Shown in pieces: positions 35,099-43,546 of a stretch of 64,000 nt of DNA (positions are counted from its first letter, which is position 1; every line of letters begins with the position of its first letter). The position numbers and the translations under genes were made by a program. A model generated the notes under the pieces. It made no database searches. It was not told the origin of the DNA and saw only the letters and a list, made by a program, of their open reading frames with translations. This DNA comes from Sinorhizobium sp. 6-70 (GTDB lineage: Bacteria; Pseudomonadota; Alphaproteobacteria; Rhizobiales; Rhizobiaceae), in contig NZ_JASKLS010000017.1 of assembly GCF_030124375.1 (NCBI RefSeq), positions 1 through 64,000 on the forward strand, in the 5' to 3' direction.

Positions 35099-36271
35099 AT
35101 GATCAATGGAGAAAGAACGATTTCCCGCCCCTTGCGCTGGGGCATGGTCGGTGGTGGACGCACCGGGCAGGTCGGCTACAAACACCGCACCGGAGCGCTC
35201 CGGGACGGCACCTATGAGCTTGTTGCCGGTGCCTTCGATCTCGATTTCGAACGCGGTTTGGATTTCGGGGTCAAGCTCGGCGTCAACCCGGACCGCCTTT
35301 ATCCCGACTACAAGGCGCTGATCGCAGCCGAAGCGAAGCGCGGCGACGGCGTCGAGGTCGTCTCGATCGCCACGCCCAACTTCACCCATTACGAGATCAC
35401 CAGGGCCTGCCTCGAGGCGGGGCTGCATGTCATCTGCGAAAAACCGTTGTTCTTTACGGTGGCTGAATGCGAGGAAATCGAAAAGCTTGCCGACGAAAAA
35501 GGTCTGGTCGTCGGCGTCACCTACGGTTTCACCGGGCACCCGCTGGTTCATCAGATGGCCGCCATGGTCAGGAAGGGCATGCTCGGCGATATCCGTATCG
35601 TCGACATGCAATATACCCACGGCTTCAACTCGGGCGACGACGTGGGTGCCGGCGAGGCCGTCAAATGGCGCACGAACCCGAAGACCGCCGGGCCGACCTT
35701 TGTCCTCGGCGACATTGGCACGCATCTCTACTACCTGTCCGAGATCGTTTTGCCGCATTTGAGGATCGAGAAGCTGCTTTGCGACCGCAAGGCGTTCATC
35801 CCGACCCGTGCGCCGCTCGAGGACCATGCCACGGTGCTGATGCACTACGATAACGGCGCACGCGGTCGCCTCTGGGTCTCGTCAGTGGACGCGGGCAACA
35901 TGGGTAGCCAGCGCTATCGCTTCGTCGGCTCAAAGGCCTCCGTCGAATGGTCGGACAGCCGTCCCGATCGGTTGATCTACGAAGTGCAGGGCGAGCCGAA
36001 CCGCACCCTGCACCACGGCATGCCCTATCTCGAGGAAGAAAGCCTCGCGGTCGATCGCATGGGTGCTCTCCACACTGAAGGCCTCGGCGACAGCTGGTCG
36101 AACATCTACCTTTGGATCGCGCAAGCCGTCGACGCGAAGAAACGCGGCGACGAGGCTTTCCTGAAGGCACACCATTATCCCGGCATCAAGGCCGGCACCG
36201 AAGGTGTCCGGTGGCTCGAGAACTGCGTCCGCTCAGCCGATGCCGGTTCGACTTGGATTGACTTCAAGTAG
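35099..36271 (+). CDS. Gfo/Idh/MocA oxidoreductase, second copy
   Basis: A 390-residue dehydrogenase of a longer subtype. It has RWGMVGGGRTGQVGYKHR as nucleotide-binding motif, VICEKPLF with the conserved Lys, and GDIGTHLYYLSEIVLP as the catalytic helix. The start is ATG 35099, with CAGGAAG 8 bases before. It differs enough from its neighbour at 34043 to have a separate role in the pathway, for example oxidation against reduction. Substrate unknown. Confidence 0.88.
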   Translation: MINGERTISRPLRWGMVGGGRTGQVGYKHRTGALRDGTYELVAGAFDLDFERGLDFGVKLGVNPDRLYPDYKALIAAEAKRGDGVEVVSIATPNFTHYEITRACLEAGLHVICEKPLFFTVAECEEIEKLADEKGLVVGVTYGFTGHPLVHQMAAMVRKGMLGDIRIVDMQYTHGFNSGDDVGAGEAVKWRTNPKTAGPTFVLGDIGTHLYYLSEIVLPHLRIEKLLCDRKAFIPTRAPLEDHATVLMHYDNGARGRLWVSSVDAGNMGSQRYRFVGSKASVEWSDSRPDRLIYEVQGEPNRTLHHGMPYLEEESLAVDRMGALHTEGLGDSWSNIYLWIAQAVDAKKRGDEAFLKAHHYPGIKAGTEGVRWLENCVRSADAGSTWIDFK

Positions 36272-36353
36272 TTCAACCTGGCGCGCGCTGGATAGCCTCC
36301 ATCCTTCTCCCGAGCGCGCGCCCCCATTTTTTCCATCGAGAAAGATTGAGACC

Positions 36354-37295
36354 ATGAAACTCTCCATTTGCACCGACGTGATGGGCAACCTGTCTTTTAC
36401 GGACATGCTCGACAAATGCGTCAAACTCGGCGTCGAAGGCATTGAAATGACCGGCGGCGGCTGGTCGCGTGCCCCGCATTTCAGGGCTGACGAGCTGCTT
36501 GAAGATAAGGGGCTTCTGAAAACCAAACTTAAGGAAATCGAAGCGCGAGGCCTTGAAATCGCTGCCCTCAATTGCTCGGCCAATCCGCTGGACCCCGGCG
36601 ACATGGGCAAGCGTCACCGCAAGGAGATGGAGCAGACGATCCGGCTTGCCGGCGAGATCGGCGTCAAGACGATCGTCACGATGTCCGGTCTTCCGGAAGC
36701 CGCACCCGGCGACAGTGTTCCCAACTGGCTCGTTTATACCAAGAGCTGGCCGGACGAGATGCCGGAGCGCGACCGTTATCAGTGGGAGGACCGTGCCTTC
36801 CCGCTGTGGCATGATCTGGTGAAGCTCGCCAGGGAAGTCGGCGTCGAGAAATATGCTCTCGAAAACTTCTCGGCGATGTTGGTCTGGAACCCCGAGACCC
36901 TGTTCCGCCTGCGCAATGAGGTCGGTCCGACGGTCGGTATGAACCTCGACCCCTCGCATCTGATATGGATGGGGGCGGATCCGATCGTCTCCGCCCGCGC
37001 GCTGGGGCCTGCGATTCACCACTGCCACGGCAAGGACACCCGTATCGAGCGGGGCCTTGCAGACGTCAACGGCCTGCTCGAGCTGAAGGACGTCACCGAC
37101 GTCGCCAACCGCAGTTGGAACTATGTCGCCGTAGGCGCGGGCCGTGATCTGCAATGGTGGAAGGAGTTCTTCTCGGTCGTGCGGATGGTCGGCTACAACG
37201 GCTGGGTAAGCTTGGAAATGGAAGACTTCACCATGTCTACCGAGGCTGGGATTCGATCCTCCATCGACGCGCTTCAAGCGACCATCAGCCGCTAA
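36354..37295 (+). CDS. Sugar phosphate isomerase/epimerase family protein, second copy
   Basis: A 313-residue TIM barrel. Key segments are IEMTGGGWSRAPHF, IAALNCSANPLDPGD, NLDPSHLIWMGADP and HHCHGKDTRIERG; the Glu, Asp and His of these are the expected metal ligands. It is distinct from the first barrel in this operon but strongly similar to the protein at 61582-62520, which shares the DPSHLIWMGxDP and HGKDTRIE motifs. The ATG 36354 was chosen because it opens the barrel's first strand. Confidence 0.87.
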   Translation: MKLSICTDVMGNLSFTDMLDKCVKLGVEGIEMTGGGWSRAPHFRADELLEDKGLLKTKLKEIEARGLEIAALNCSANPLDPGDMGKRHRKEMEQTIRLAGEIGVKTIVTMSGLPEAAPGDSVPNWLVYTKSWPDEMPERDRYQWEDRAFPLWHDLVKLAREVGVEKYALENFSAMLVWNPETLFRLRNEVGPTVGMNLDPSHLIWMGADPIVSARALGPAIHHCHGKDTRIERGLADVNGLLELKDVTDVANRSWNYVAVGAGRDLQWWKEFFSVVRMVGYNGWVSLEMEDFTMSTEAGIRSSIDALQATISR

Positions 37296-37365
37296 CCGAA
37301 ATCCGGGTGCCGCCGGCATACGCCTGCGGTACCCGCCAGACCGTTCCAATCAGTCAGTCGTCCTG

Positions 37366-37689
37366 ATGGTGCACTCCCGTACATATGAACGTCGTTCGAT
37401 GGAAAAATCCCACAGCAGCAATCCCCCGAAGACCCTTCAGGAATTGAAGCGCGATATTGCCAAGCGGCAGATCATCTTTCCTGGCACTCTGGAACGAGTG
37501 GCGCGAGAGGTCATCGATCGACCCGAAGCGGCAGCCTTCGAGACCGCCGCAATGATTGCCAGAAGGTGCAACGTCTCGGCGAGCACCGTTCAGCGACTGG
37601 CGCGACATCTCGGCCTTCGCACGTTCGCCGACCTGAAGGCGGTTCTGCGAGAATATGTCCGCGATAGCGCGCGCCGAAGTTCCCGGTGA
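37366..37689 (+). CDS. HTH-only RpiR/MurR-like protein
   Basis: A 107-residue protein that consists only of the N-terminal DNA-binding domain of RpiR regulators: LERVAREVIDRPEAAAFETA, then helix-turn-helix CNVSASTVQRLARHLGLRTF. Full-length members have about 280 residues with a sugar phosphate-binding SIS domain, absent here; the next gene is on the other strand. A second in-frame ATG at 37399 is possible; neither has a good ribosome site. It may be a genuine short regulator or the stub of a longer gene. Confidence 0.7.
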   Translation: MVHSRTYERRSMEKSHSSNPPKTLQELKRDIAKRQIIFPGTLERVAREVIDRPEAAAFETAAMIARRCNVSASTVQRLARHLGLRTFADLKAVLREYVRDSARRSSR

Positions 37690-37696
37690 TTGGCGG

Positions 37697-39034
37697 TCAG
37701 GAGCTCCTGCCGTTCGAAGCCAGACGCGTGCCGGCTGCGCGTCCGCCGCTCGGCACTACGACGATCTGCTTGACTTTGCCTTGTTTGAAGGCGGCGAGGA
37801 AACGCGGGTAGTCCTTGAAGGCGACGCAGCCATGCGATTCCGCCCGATTGCCGCGCAGCAGGTAGCTGTGCGTCAGGAAGCCGTCGCGGCCATGCTTGTT
37901 CTTTCCGTCGACAGGCAGCATGCGGATCGCCTCGACGCCATGGAAGCGTGTTTCACGCATCCTGAGATTGTAGGTATGCGGTGGGGTCGGCCCGGTCATC
38001 CTGACATTCACGTAACGCGGATTGTCGGCCATCTTGCCGATCCCGGAATGGGCCTCGAGCACGCTGCCGTCGGGCATATACACCTTGGCGGCGGTGATAT
38101 CATAGACGGCGACGCCATTTCCGGCCCTGGCTCCACTGCCGAAGATGTTGCGCAGGGCCTGTCCGAAGCCGCTGCCGGAACTGCTTTCCGCCGGATCGTC
38201 CGGCCGCGCATAGGCGAGCTTCTGCTTCTTTGGCGTTTCCCGTTCGTCGGCTTTCCCGGTTTGTTCGGCCTTTGGCTCTGCTCCGTCCTGGGTCTGCCTG
38301 TCCTCGGGTTCCTCCGTTTCGGCCGCACGTTTTTGGGCCTGATCGCCACGCGGACGGAACTGCGGCAGCGGGCCGGAGGACGGCGTATCCTCATAGCCTG
38401 GCAGGACGTCGTCGCCGTCCATGTTCGGATCCTGCGAAGCTGCGAGGTTGTCCTCGAGCAACGCCGAGAAGGCAGCGCCGGTCGTCCCGCTCTGCGTGTG
38501 AGCGGCATAGGCCAGCAAGGGCAGGGGCTTGTCGGTCGACTTTGCGGGCAATGGACCGATTGCGCCCGAAGCAGGCGCGTCAATCTTTGCGGGTGGGCGG
38601 GGCGACTCGGTGGAACCGGGGCGCTCGAAATGACCGGCGAGTTTCCCTGATGCCAATGCGGCCTGCTTCAGCAAGGCGTCGAAACGCGCCGTTTTGCCGC
38701 TGCTCTCGGCGTCTCGCGGAACATCGGGACTGCGGGCGGATCGGCTGATGGTAAGGCTTGCGAACACGACGGGCTGCGCCGCCGCGGCGACGAGCCGCGT
38801 CGCCTGGCTGATCCTGGCGTGCTTGTCCCATGGGCGCTCTTTTGTCCTCTCCGCCAAATAAAGCTGCGGCTTGGGCAGGTAGTGGCCTGAACCATGAGCG
38901 AAGGAACTGCCCATAGCGGCCATGCCGACGGCGGACCACACAGCCGCGCCGGCAAGGGCGGTGCCGCAGCAGGTGATCAACAGTGTGCGCAACAGACGGT
39001 GCAAAGACTGTGGGCGAACGATCTTACTCAACAA
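37697..39034 (-). CDS. Secreted DUF2778 / L,D-transpeptidase-like protein
   Basis: A 445-residue protein with an N-terminal membrane or signal segment (LLITCCGTALAGAAVWSAVG), a long Pro- and charge-rich disordered middle (about residues 60-290) and a C-terminal catalytic domain. The latter has AHSGIGKMADNPRYVN, PHTYNLRMRETRFHG and RAESHGCVAF, with a His-Gly-Cys site as in L,D-transpeptidases and the related DUF2778/Tlde1 peptidoglycan enzymes. It probably acts on peptidoglycan in the periplasm. The apparent start is TTG without a clear ribosome site, so the N-terminus is uncertain. It converges on the RpiR-like gene, 7 bases apart. Confidence 0.82.
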   Translation of the reverse strand: MLSKIVRPQSLHRLLRTLLITCCGTALAGAAVWSAVGMAAMGSSFAHGSGHYLPKPQLYLAERTKERPWDKHARISQATRLVAAAAQPVVFASLTISRSARSPDVPRDAESSGKTARFDALLKQAALASGKLAGHFERPGSTESPRPPAKIDAPASGAIGPLPAKSTDKPLPLLAYAAHTQSGTTGAAFSALLEDNLAASQDPNMDGDDVLPGYEDTPSSGPLPQFRPRGDQAQKRAAETEEPEDRQTQDGAEPKAEQTGKADERETPKKQKLAYARPDDPAESSSGSGFGQALRNIFGSGARAGNGVAVYDITAAKVYMPDGSVLEAHSGIGKMADNPRYVNVRMTGPTPPHTYNLRMRETRFHGVEAIRMLPVDGKNKHGRDGFLTHSYLLRGNRAESHGCVAFKDYPRFLAAFKQGKVKQIVVVPSGGRAAGTRLASNGRSS

Positions 39035-39389
39035 CGCAAATCAAGCCAAAAAACCACGCAAAAGGCCCTCAGGCCGGCGAGCGACCACGCTGCGCGACTT
39101 CCGGATTGTCCCCTCATGACGACTGATGGAGATAAGATGGACAACTATGGTTAAATTTTGCTTTCCAGAAACCCAGATAGATCCGAACCGGCATTCTTGT
39201 GAGCGCCGCCTCGGGCGGCCGGTATCGGCTTGATGTCGATCCGGCGCTTCCTGCGTCCAATCAGAGCTAGTGGAACATGCCGAAGCCGCTGCCGGAATGT
39301 GGCCGCCGAGCTGCCCTTTCGGAGGGGAGCCTGCAAGTCGTCGGGGTAGCAGCCCGAGCTCCGCGAATCCCATCGCTGAGCGGCGTTTT
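39035..39389. other. Gap between DUF2778 and proC genes
   Basis: About 355 bases. Minus-strand frames are open here (39041-39373 and 39151-39336) but lack ribosome sites and any recognised pattern. The DUF2778 promoter must lie within it. I see no repeat or terminator with confidence. Confidence 0.5.
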
Positions 39390-40157
39390 CTAGCCGCGAA
39401 CGCGCTCCAGCACGCCTTCGAGGGCGCCGATCAACGCTTGGCTCCCGCCGCTACGATGGAAGTCTTCGAACATCTGCTCGTTCAAACCGCCCGGCGTCGA
39501 AAACTCGCGTCTGAGAATGTCGAGCGGCGTTTGACCGGTCCTGACAGCTGTCTGCGCGAGGTTGGCAAAGCGCGGCGCCAGATAGGCACGTGCCTTCTCG
39601 CTCGCCATGCCCTTTTCCGCCATCCAGCTGGTCGCCCGGTCGAGGATCCCGAAATAGGTGCCCATCAGCGCGCTGGCGACGGCGAGCAGGTCGTATTCCT
39701 CTTTCGTCTCGCACTCGACGGCGCTGCCGAGCGCGGCGAAGATTGCGGCGATCTCGGGGTGGGGCGGGTAGATTGCGGTCACGCCTTCCCGTTCGGCCAC
39801 GAAGGGCAGCGGGATCGCCTGCGTGAGGTTCACGTCCTCCTTGATCCAGCTCAGGAGCTTGGAACGATCCGTCGCCGCGACGACGCTGACGACTGTCTGG
39901 CTCTTCCGGAATGCGAGCCCGCCGATCACCTCTTCCGCGATCTGCGGCCGAATCGCGAGAAACAGGATGTCCGCCGCATCGACCACTTCCTGATTGTCCT
40001 TGGCGATCCGCACCGAAGGAAACCGGCTCGCGAGCCGGCCGGCAATCTCCCGATTGCGAGGCGAGACGTGGATCTCCGTCATGCCGAGCCCGGCGCCGAC
40101 GATGCCTGTTACCATCGCCTCGGTAATCGCACCTGTGCCGACGAAACCGATACGCAT
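39390..40157 (-). CDS. proC: Pyrroline-5-carboxylate reductase family protein
   Basis: A 255-residue NAD(P)-dependent reductase: GFVGTGAITEAMVTG is the Rossmann motif and STPGGLNEQMFEDF the diagnostic C-terminal signature. AIPLPFVAERE replaces the common MPNTPA-type segment, so it is a divergent member. Immediately after the GntR gene on the same strand and next to a hydroxyproline cluster, it may reduce a pyrroline product of that pathway rather than serve general proline synthesis. Confidence 0.87.
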   Translation of the reverse strand: MRIGFVGTGAITEAMVTGIVGAGLGMTEIHVSPRNREIAGRLASRFPSVRIAKDNQEVVDAADILFLAIRPQIAEEVIGGLAFRKSQTVVSVVAATDRSKLLSWIKEDVNLTQAIPLPFVAEREGVTAIYPPHPEIAAIFAALGSAVECETKEEYDLLAVASALMGTYFGILDRATSWMAEKGMASEKARAYLAPRFANLAQTAVRTGQTPLDILRREFSTPGGLNEQMFEDFHRSGGSQALIGALEGVLERVRG

Positions 40158-40877
40158 CTATTCCGCCGCCTTCCGCCGCCCGAGCGATACATCCGTCGTG
40201 TAGTTCTCGCGCATGAAATTGATGAAGTTCTGCTGGAATTGGCGCGTGTGCGCGTGGGCCAGCTCGTCGGCAAGATCGACATTCTTTGCCCGGATCGCCT
40301 CGAGCATCAGATTATGCTCGTCGGTCAACAGGTAACCTTCATGCGTCCGCTCCAGATACTCGAAATGGAGATGGAGCATTCGCTGGCCCTGGTTGAGGAG
40401 CCGTTCGTAGAAGGACGCGAGATACGGATTCTTGCCGGCCTTGGCGATCGCCATATGGAACTGCTTGTTCGCCTCGGACATCTGAAGATGACTTCCGGTT
40501 TTCACGGCCGCCTCGAATTCCTTCTGTCGCTTGGCGATGGCCTTCAGGTCGATATCGGTCCTGAGCTCCGCCGCAAGGCGGGTGTTCATGCGCTGCGCGA
40601 TGTCGAGCGCCTCCACATATTTCGGAAACGTTGCGACCTCGATCGGGGCCACGATCGTGCTGCGGTTCGATAGTGTGACGACCAGGTCCTCGCCCGCGAG
40701 CCGGATCAGCGCTTCGCGGACGGGCGAGCGGGACATGTCGAACCGTTCGGCCAGCGTATTCTCGTCAAGGAGCTGGCCGGGGGGGAGTGTGAGCGCCAGG
40801 ATTTCGTTTCTCAACGTCTCGTAGACGCTTTTCCAGCCCGTCCCTTTGGCTCGCTTGGTTTCTGCTTCGTCAGACAC
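40158..40877 (-). CDS. GntR-family regulator (FadR/FCD type)
   Basis: A 239-residue protein with an N-terminal winged helix (LPPGQLLDENTLAERFDMSR then SPVREALIRL) and an all-helical FCD ligand-binding domain. It begins with GTG at 40877. It is divergent from the amino acid importer operon at 41076 and abuts proC. By analogy with the S. meliloti hydroxyproline regulon it probably represses or activates that operon in response to a hydroxyproline-derived compound. Confidence 0.92.
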   Translation of the reverse strand: MSDEAETKRAKGTGWKSVYETLRNEILALTLPPGQLLDENTLAERFDMSRSPVREALIRLAGEDLVVTLSNRSTIVAPIEVATFPKYVEALDIAQRMNTRLAAELRTDIDLKAIAKRQKEFEAAVKTGSHLQMSEANKQFHMAIAKAGKNPYLASFYERLLNQGQRMLHLHFEYLERTHEGYLLTDEHNLMLEAIRAKNVDLADELAHAHTRQFQQNFINFMRENYTTDVSLGRRKAAE

Positions 40878-41075
40878 TTAGGTCCCTTTCCCGTCATCCG
40901 GACGCATATGGCCAGATTGGTCCTGCGCTGACAATGTAATTTTTCCGCTTGACTTTGTCGACACGAAGACGACATTAATCAGCGTGTCGACACGAAGACG
41001 ACACGAAAGCGAAGATCGGCTGAAGCCGACGAGAGGAACCGCGCGTTACGCGCACGTCAAACAGAGGAACTGACG
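40878..41075. promoter_or_regulatory. GntR/importer intergenic region with a 19-bp direct repeat
   Basis: TGTCGACACGAAGACGACA occurs perfectly at 40956-40974 and 40985-41003, a 29-base period, i.e. close to three helical turns. Each copy contains the palindrome TGTCGACA. It sits where the operon promoter should be and is the best candidate for the GntR operator. An additional partial ACGACACGAA follows. Confidence 0.65.
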
Positions 41076-41909
41076 ATGCTGTCGAAGATGCTTTCGCCCT
41101 TACTCCGGGCGCTGCCTGCGCTTGCCCTGATCACTGGTCTTTCAACCACCGCTGCTTCCGCCCAAACGGCCGATGGCTATTGGCAAGGCGTGCAGAAGGC
41201 AGGTGTCCTTCGTTGCGGCGCGGCCGTCGCCCCGCCCTATGTCATGCGTGACCCGGCAACGGGCGAATATTCGGGCTTCTTCGCCGACTTGTGCCGCGAA
41301 TTCGCCGACGCCCTCAAGGTCAAGCCGGAATTCGTCGATACGACCTGGGACAACATCGTCGCCGGTCTGCAGGCGGGAAAATGGGATGTCTCGCTCGCCC
41401 TGAACAGGACGCCGGCCCGCGCCATGGCCGTGCAGTTCTCCATTCCGGCAATGGAGTACCAGATCTCGCTTGCCTACAATAAGGAGAACCCGAAGGTGCC
41501 GAGCGGCGCGACCTCGGTCGCCGACATCGACAAGAAAGATGTAACGCTGGCGGTCATGTCCGGTACCGCCCAGGACAAGGCGATCACCGCCGCCGTGAAA
41601 AACGCAACCATCCTGCGCCTACCTGGCAATGACGAGACGCGCCTTGCCGTCGTATCGCGGCGCGCCGACATCCTTGTCGATGCCTCCGACACCAACCAGC
41701 TCTTCACGCAGTCGAATCCTGACTGGGCGGTCGCGCTCAACCCGAAGCCGGCGCTGGCGAAGCAGGGCGTCGCCTTCGGTCTGCCACATCAGTTGTCAGG
41801 CGCTGATATCGAGGTGGTGAACATCTTCCTCGAGGAGAAGGTCGCGACCGGTCACGTGGACGAACTGATCCGCAAGGCTGTCGATCAGGTGCTGAAGAGC
41901 ACGCAGTGA
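41076..41909 (+). CDS. Polar amino acid ABC transporter substrate-binding protein
   Basis: A 277-residue type II binding protein with a signal peptide (LPALALITGLSTTAASA). It has VLRCGAAVAPPYVMRDPATG, GFFADLCREFADALK and DTTWDNIVAGLQAGKWDVSL, as in the PAO/HisJ family. It opens the importer operon; two permeases and an ATPase follow after a RIME-like repeat. In the context it probably binds hydroxyproline (compare HypM of S. meliloti), which is inference. Confidence 0.9.
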   Translation: MLSKMLSPLLRALPALALITGLSTTAASAQTADGYWQGVQKAGVLRCGAAVAPPYVMRDPATGEYSGFFADLCREFADALKVKPEFVDTTWDNIVAGLQAGKWDVSLALNRTPARAMAVQFSIPAMEYQISLAYNKENPKVPSGATSVADIDKKDVTLAVMSGTAQDKAITAAVKNATILRLPGNDETRLAVVSRRADILVDASDTNQLFTQSNPDWAVALNPKPALAKQGVAFGLPHQLSGADIEVVNIFLEEKVATGHVDELIRKAVDQVLKSTQ

Positions 41910-41914
41910 CGACG

Positions 41915-42019
41915 CTGCATGTCTCTCCTTAACGCGTAGCCGATTTAAGGAAAAACATGCAGCAATTCAAAGTGCTACAGCGACCTTTGCGCGTCTAGTT
42001 AAGACACGCGGCGCTGTAG
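41915..42019. repeat. RIME1-like intergenic palindromic repeat, copy 2
   Basis: A 105-base copy of the element at 4957 and 57451: CTGCATGT...ACATGCAG, then CAATTCAAAGTGCTACAGCG...GCGGCGCTGTAG. It lies inside an operon, between the binding protein and the ATPase. A stable double hairpin there could protect the upstream message. Confidence 0.85.
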
Positions 42020-42083
42020 GGCCGGGCGCGGCAACCGTTTGCCCGGCCACTCTCATCCCTTCTTTTGGCCAGTGAGATCGGCA

Positions 42084-42863
42084 ATGACCATGTCCTTCAG
42101 TGCCCCCCTTGTCAAAATCCAGTCCCTTCACAAGAGCTATGGGCCGCATGTCCAGGTTCTCAAGGGTCTCGACATCGAAATGAAGCCCGGCGAAAGGGTC
42201 GTCGTCATCGGCCCGAGCGGCGGCGGCAAAAGCACGCTGCTGCGCGTCATGATGGGCCTCGAGAAAATCGACAGCGGTTCGATCAGCTTCGGCGGCAAGC
42301 CCTATATCTCGTCCGCGGGAACCGACAGGAAAACGGTGATCGACACCGAGGTGCGGCGCTCGATCGGCATGGTGTTTCAGCACTACACGCTATTTCCGCA
42401 TCTCAACGTCGTCCAGAACCTGATCCTCGCACCGTGCAAGGTCAGGGGTGAAAACAAGGCGAGTGCCACCAAACGTGCCCAGGCGCTGCTCGAGCGTTTC
42501 GGTCTTGGTGCGAAAGCGGGCGCTTACCCGGCGCAGCTTTCCGGCGGCCAGAAACAGCGCGTGGCGATCGCCCGCGCGCTGATGCTCGATCCGAAGCTGA
42601 TGCTGTTCGACGAGGTGACCTCGGCTCTCGATCCCGAACTGGTCGCCGAAGTCGAACAGGTCATCCTGCAGCTCGCTGCCCAAGATATGCCGATGATGAT
42701 CGTCACCCACGACATGTGGTTTGCGAAGAACATCGCCTCACGCGTCATCTTCTGCGCCGGCGGCGTGGTTGTCGAGGACGGGCCACCGGAGCAGGTGCTC
42801 GGCTCGCCCAAGGAAGAGCGGACGAAAGAATTCATCGATCGCGTCTTCCATATCCGGCACTAG
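42084..42863 (+). CDS. Polar amino acid ABC transporter ATP-binding protein
   Basis: A 259-residue ATPase of the GlnQ/HisP family. Walker A is GPSGGGKST, Q-loop MVFQHYTLFPHL, signature LSGGQKQR, Walker B LMLFDEVTSALDPE and switch His MIVTHDM. An in-frame ATG 6 bases later is also possible. Permease genes follow within 10 bases. Confidence 0.95.
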   Translation: MTMSFSAPLVKIQSLHKSYGPHVQVLKGLDIEMKPGERVVVIGPSGGGKSTLLRVMMGLEKIDSGSISFGGKPYISSAGTDRKTVIDTEVRRSIGMVFQHYTLFPHLNVVQNLILAPCKVRGENKASATKRAQALLERFGLGAKAGAYPAQLSGGQKQRVAIARALMLDPKLMLFDEVTSALDPELVAEVEQVILQLAAQDMPMMIVTHDMWFAKNIASRVIFCAGGVVVEDGPPEQVLGSPKEERTKEFIDRVFHIRH

Positions 42864-42872
42864 GAGGGCGAG

Positions 42873-43535
42873 ATGGGTTACTCCTTCGATTTCCAGTCCA
42901 TCGCCTTCGGACCGCTCTGGGATGGGCTGGTCGTCACGCTTGAGCTGACGATCGCGGCCAATGTCATCGGCGTGGTGCTCGGCTTTCCGCTGGCGCTCCT
43001 TATCATGAGCCGTTTCGCCCCGATCCGACTGCCGGCGATGCTCTTCGTCGAATTCTTCCGCTGCACGCCGGCGATCGTGCAGATCGTCTGGTTCTTCTAC
43101 TGCGTGCCCATGCTGTTCAACGTCTTCCTCGGCTCGATGACGATGGGCATCCTGGCGCTCGGCCTCAACCTGATGGCCTTCAATGCGGAAGCCTATCGCG
43201 CCACGATCCAGGCCGTGCCGCGCGAGCAGCTCGATGCCGGTATCGCGCTCGGTCTCAATCCGCTGCAACGCACGCTCTACATCGTGCTGCCGACCGCGGT
43301 TCGGGCGTCGATACCGGTGCTGCTCACCAATGGCATCGGCATCTTCCAGCAGAGCGCCCTGGTCGCAATCGTCGCCGTGCAGGACCTCATGTACCAGGCG
43401 AAGACGCTCGCGACCGAGACCTATCGGCCGATCGAGACCTTCACCGTCGTCGCGCTCGTCTACTTCGCCGTCTCGTTCCCCGTCTCGCAGATCGTCGGCT
43501 ACCTCGAACGTCGCCGCCAACTGATGATGAGCTGA
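42873..43535 (+). CDS. Polar amino acid ABC transporter permease 1
   Basis: A 220-residue His/Glu/Gln/Arg-type permease with four to five helices. FFRCTPAIVQIVWFFYCVPM is the family-typical N-terminal segment and GIALGLNPLQRTLYIVLPTA the EAA loop. GGAGGGCGAG precedes the ATG. It forms the channel with the next gene product. Confidence 0.94.
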   Translation: MGYSFDFQSIAFGPLWDGLVVTLELTIAANVIGVVLGFPLALLIMSRFAPIRLPAMLFVEFFRCTPAIVQIVWFFYCVPMLFNVFLGSMTMGILALGLNLMAFNAEAYRATIQAVPREQLDAGIALGLNPLQRTLYIVLPTAVRASIPVLLTNGIGIFQQSALVAIVAVQDLMYQAKTLATETYRPIETFTVVALVYFAVSFPVSQIVGYLERRRQLMMS

Positions 43536-43546
43536 GGAGAAGAACC

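Noticed and set aside
39041..39373. Minus-strand frames in the gap before proC
   Set aside because: No ribosome site and no recognisable pattern; composition fits chance open frames at this GC content.
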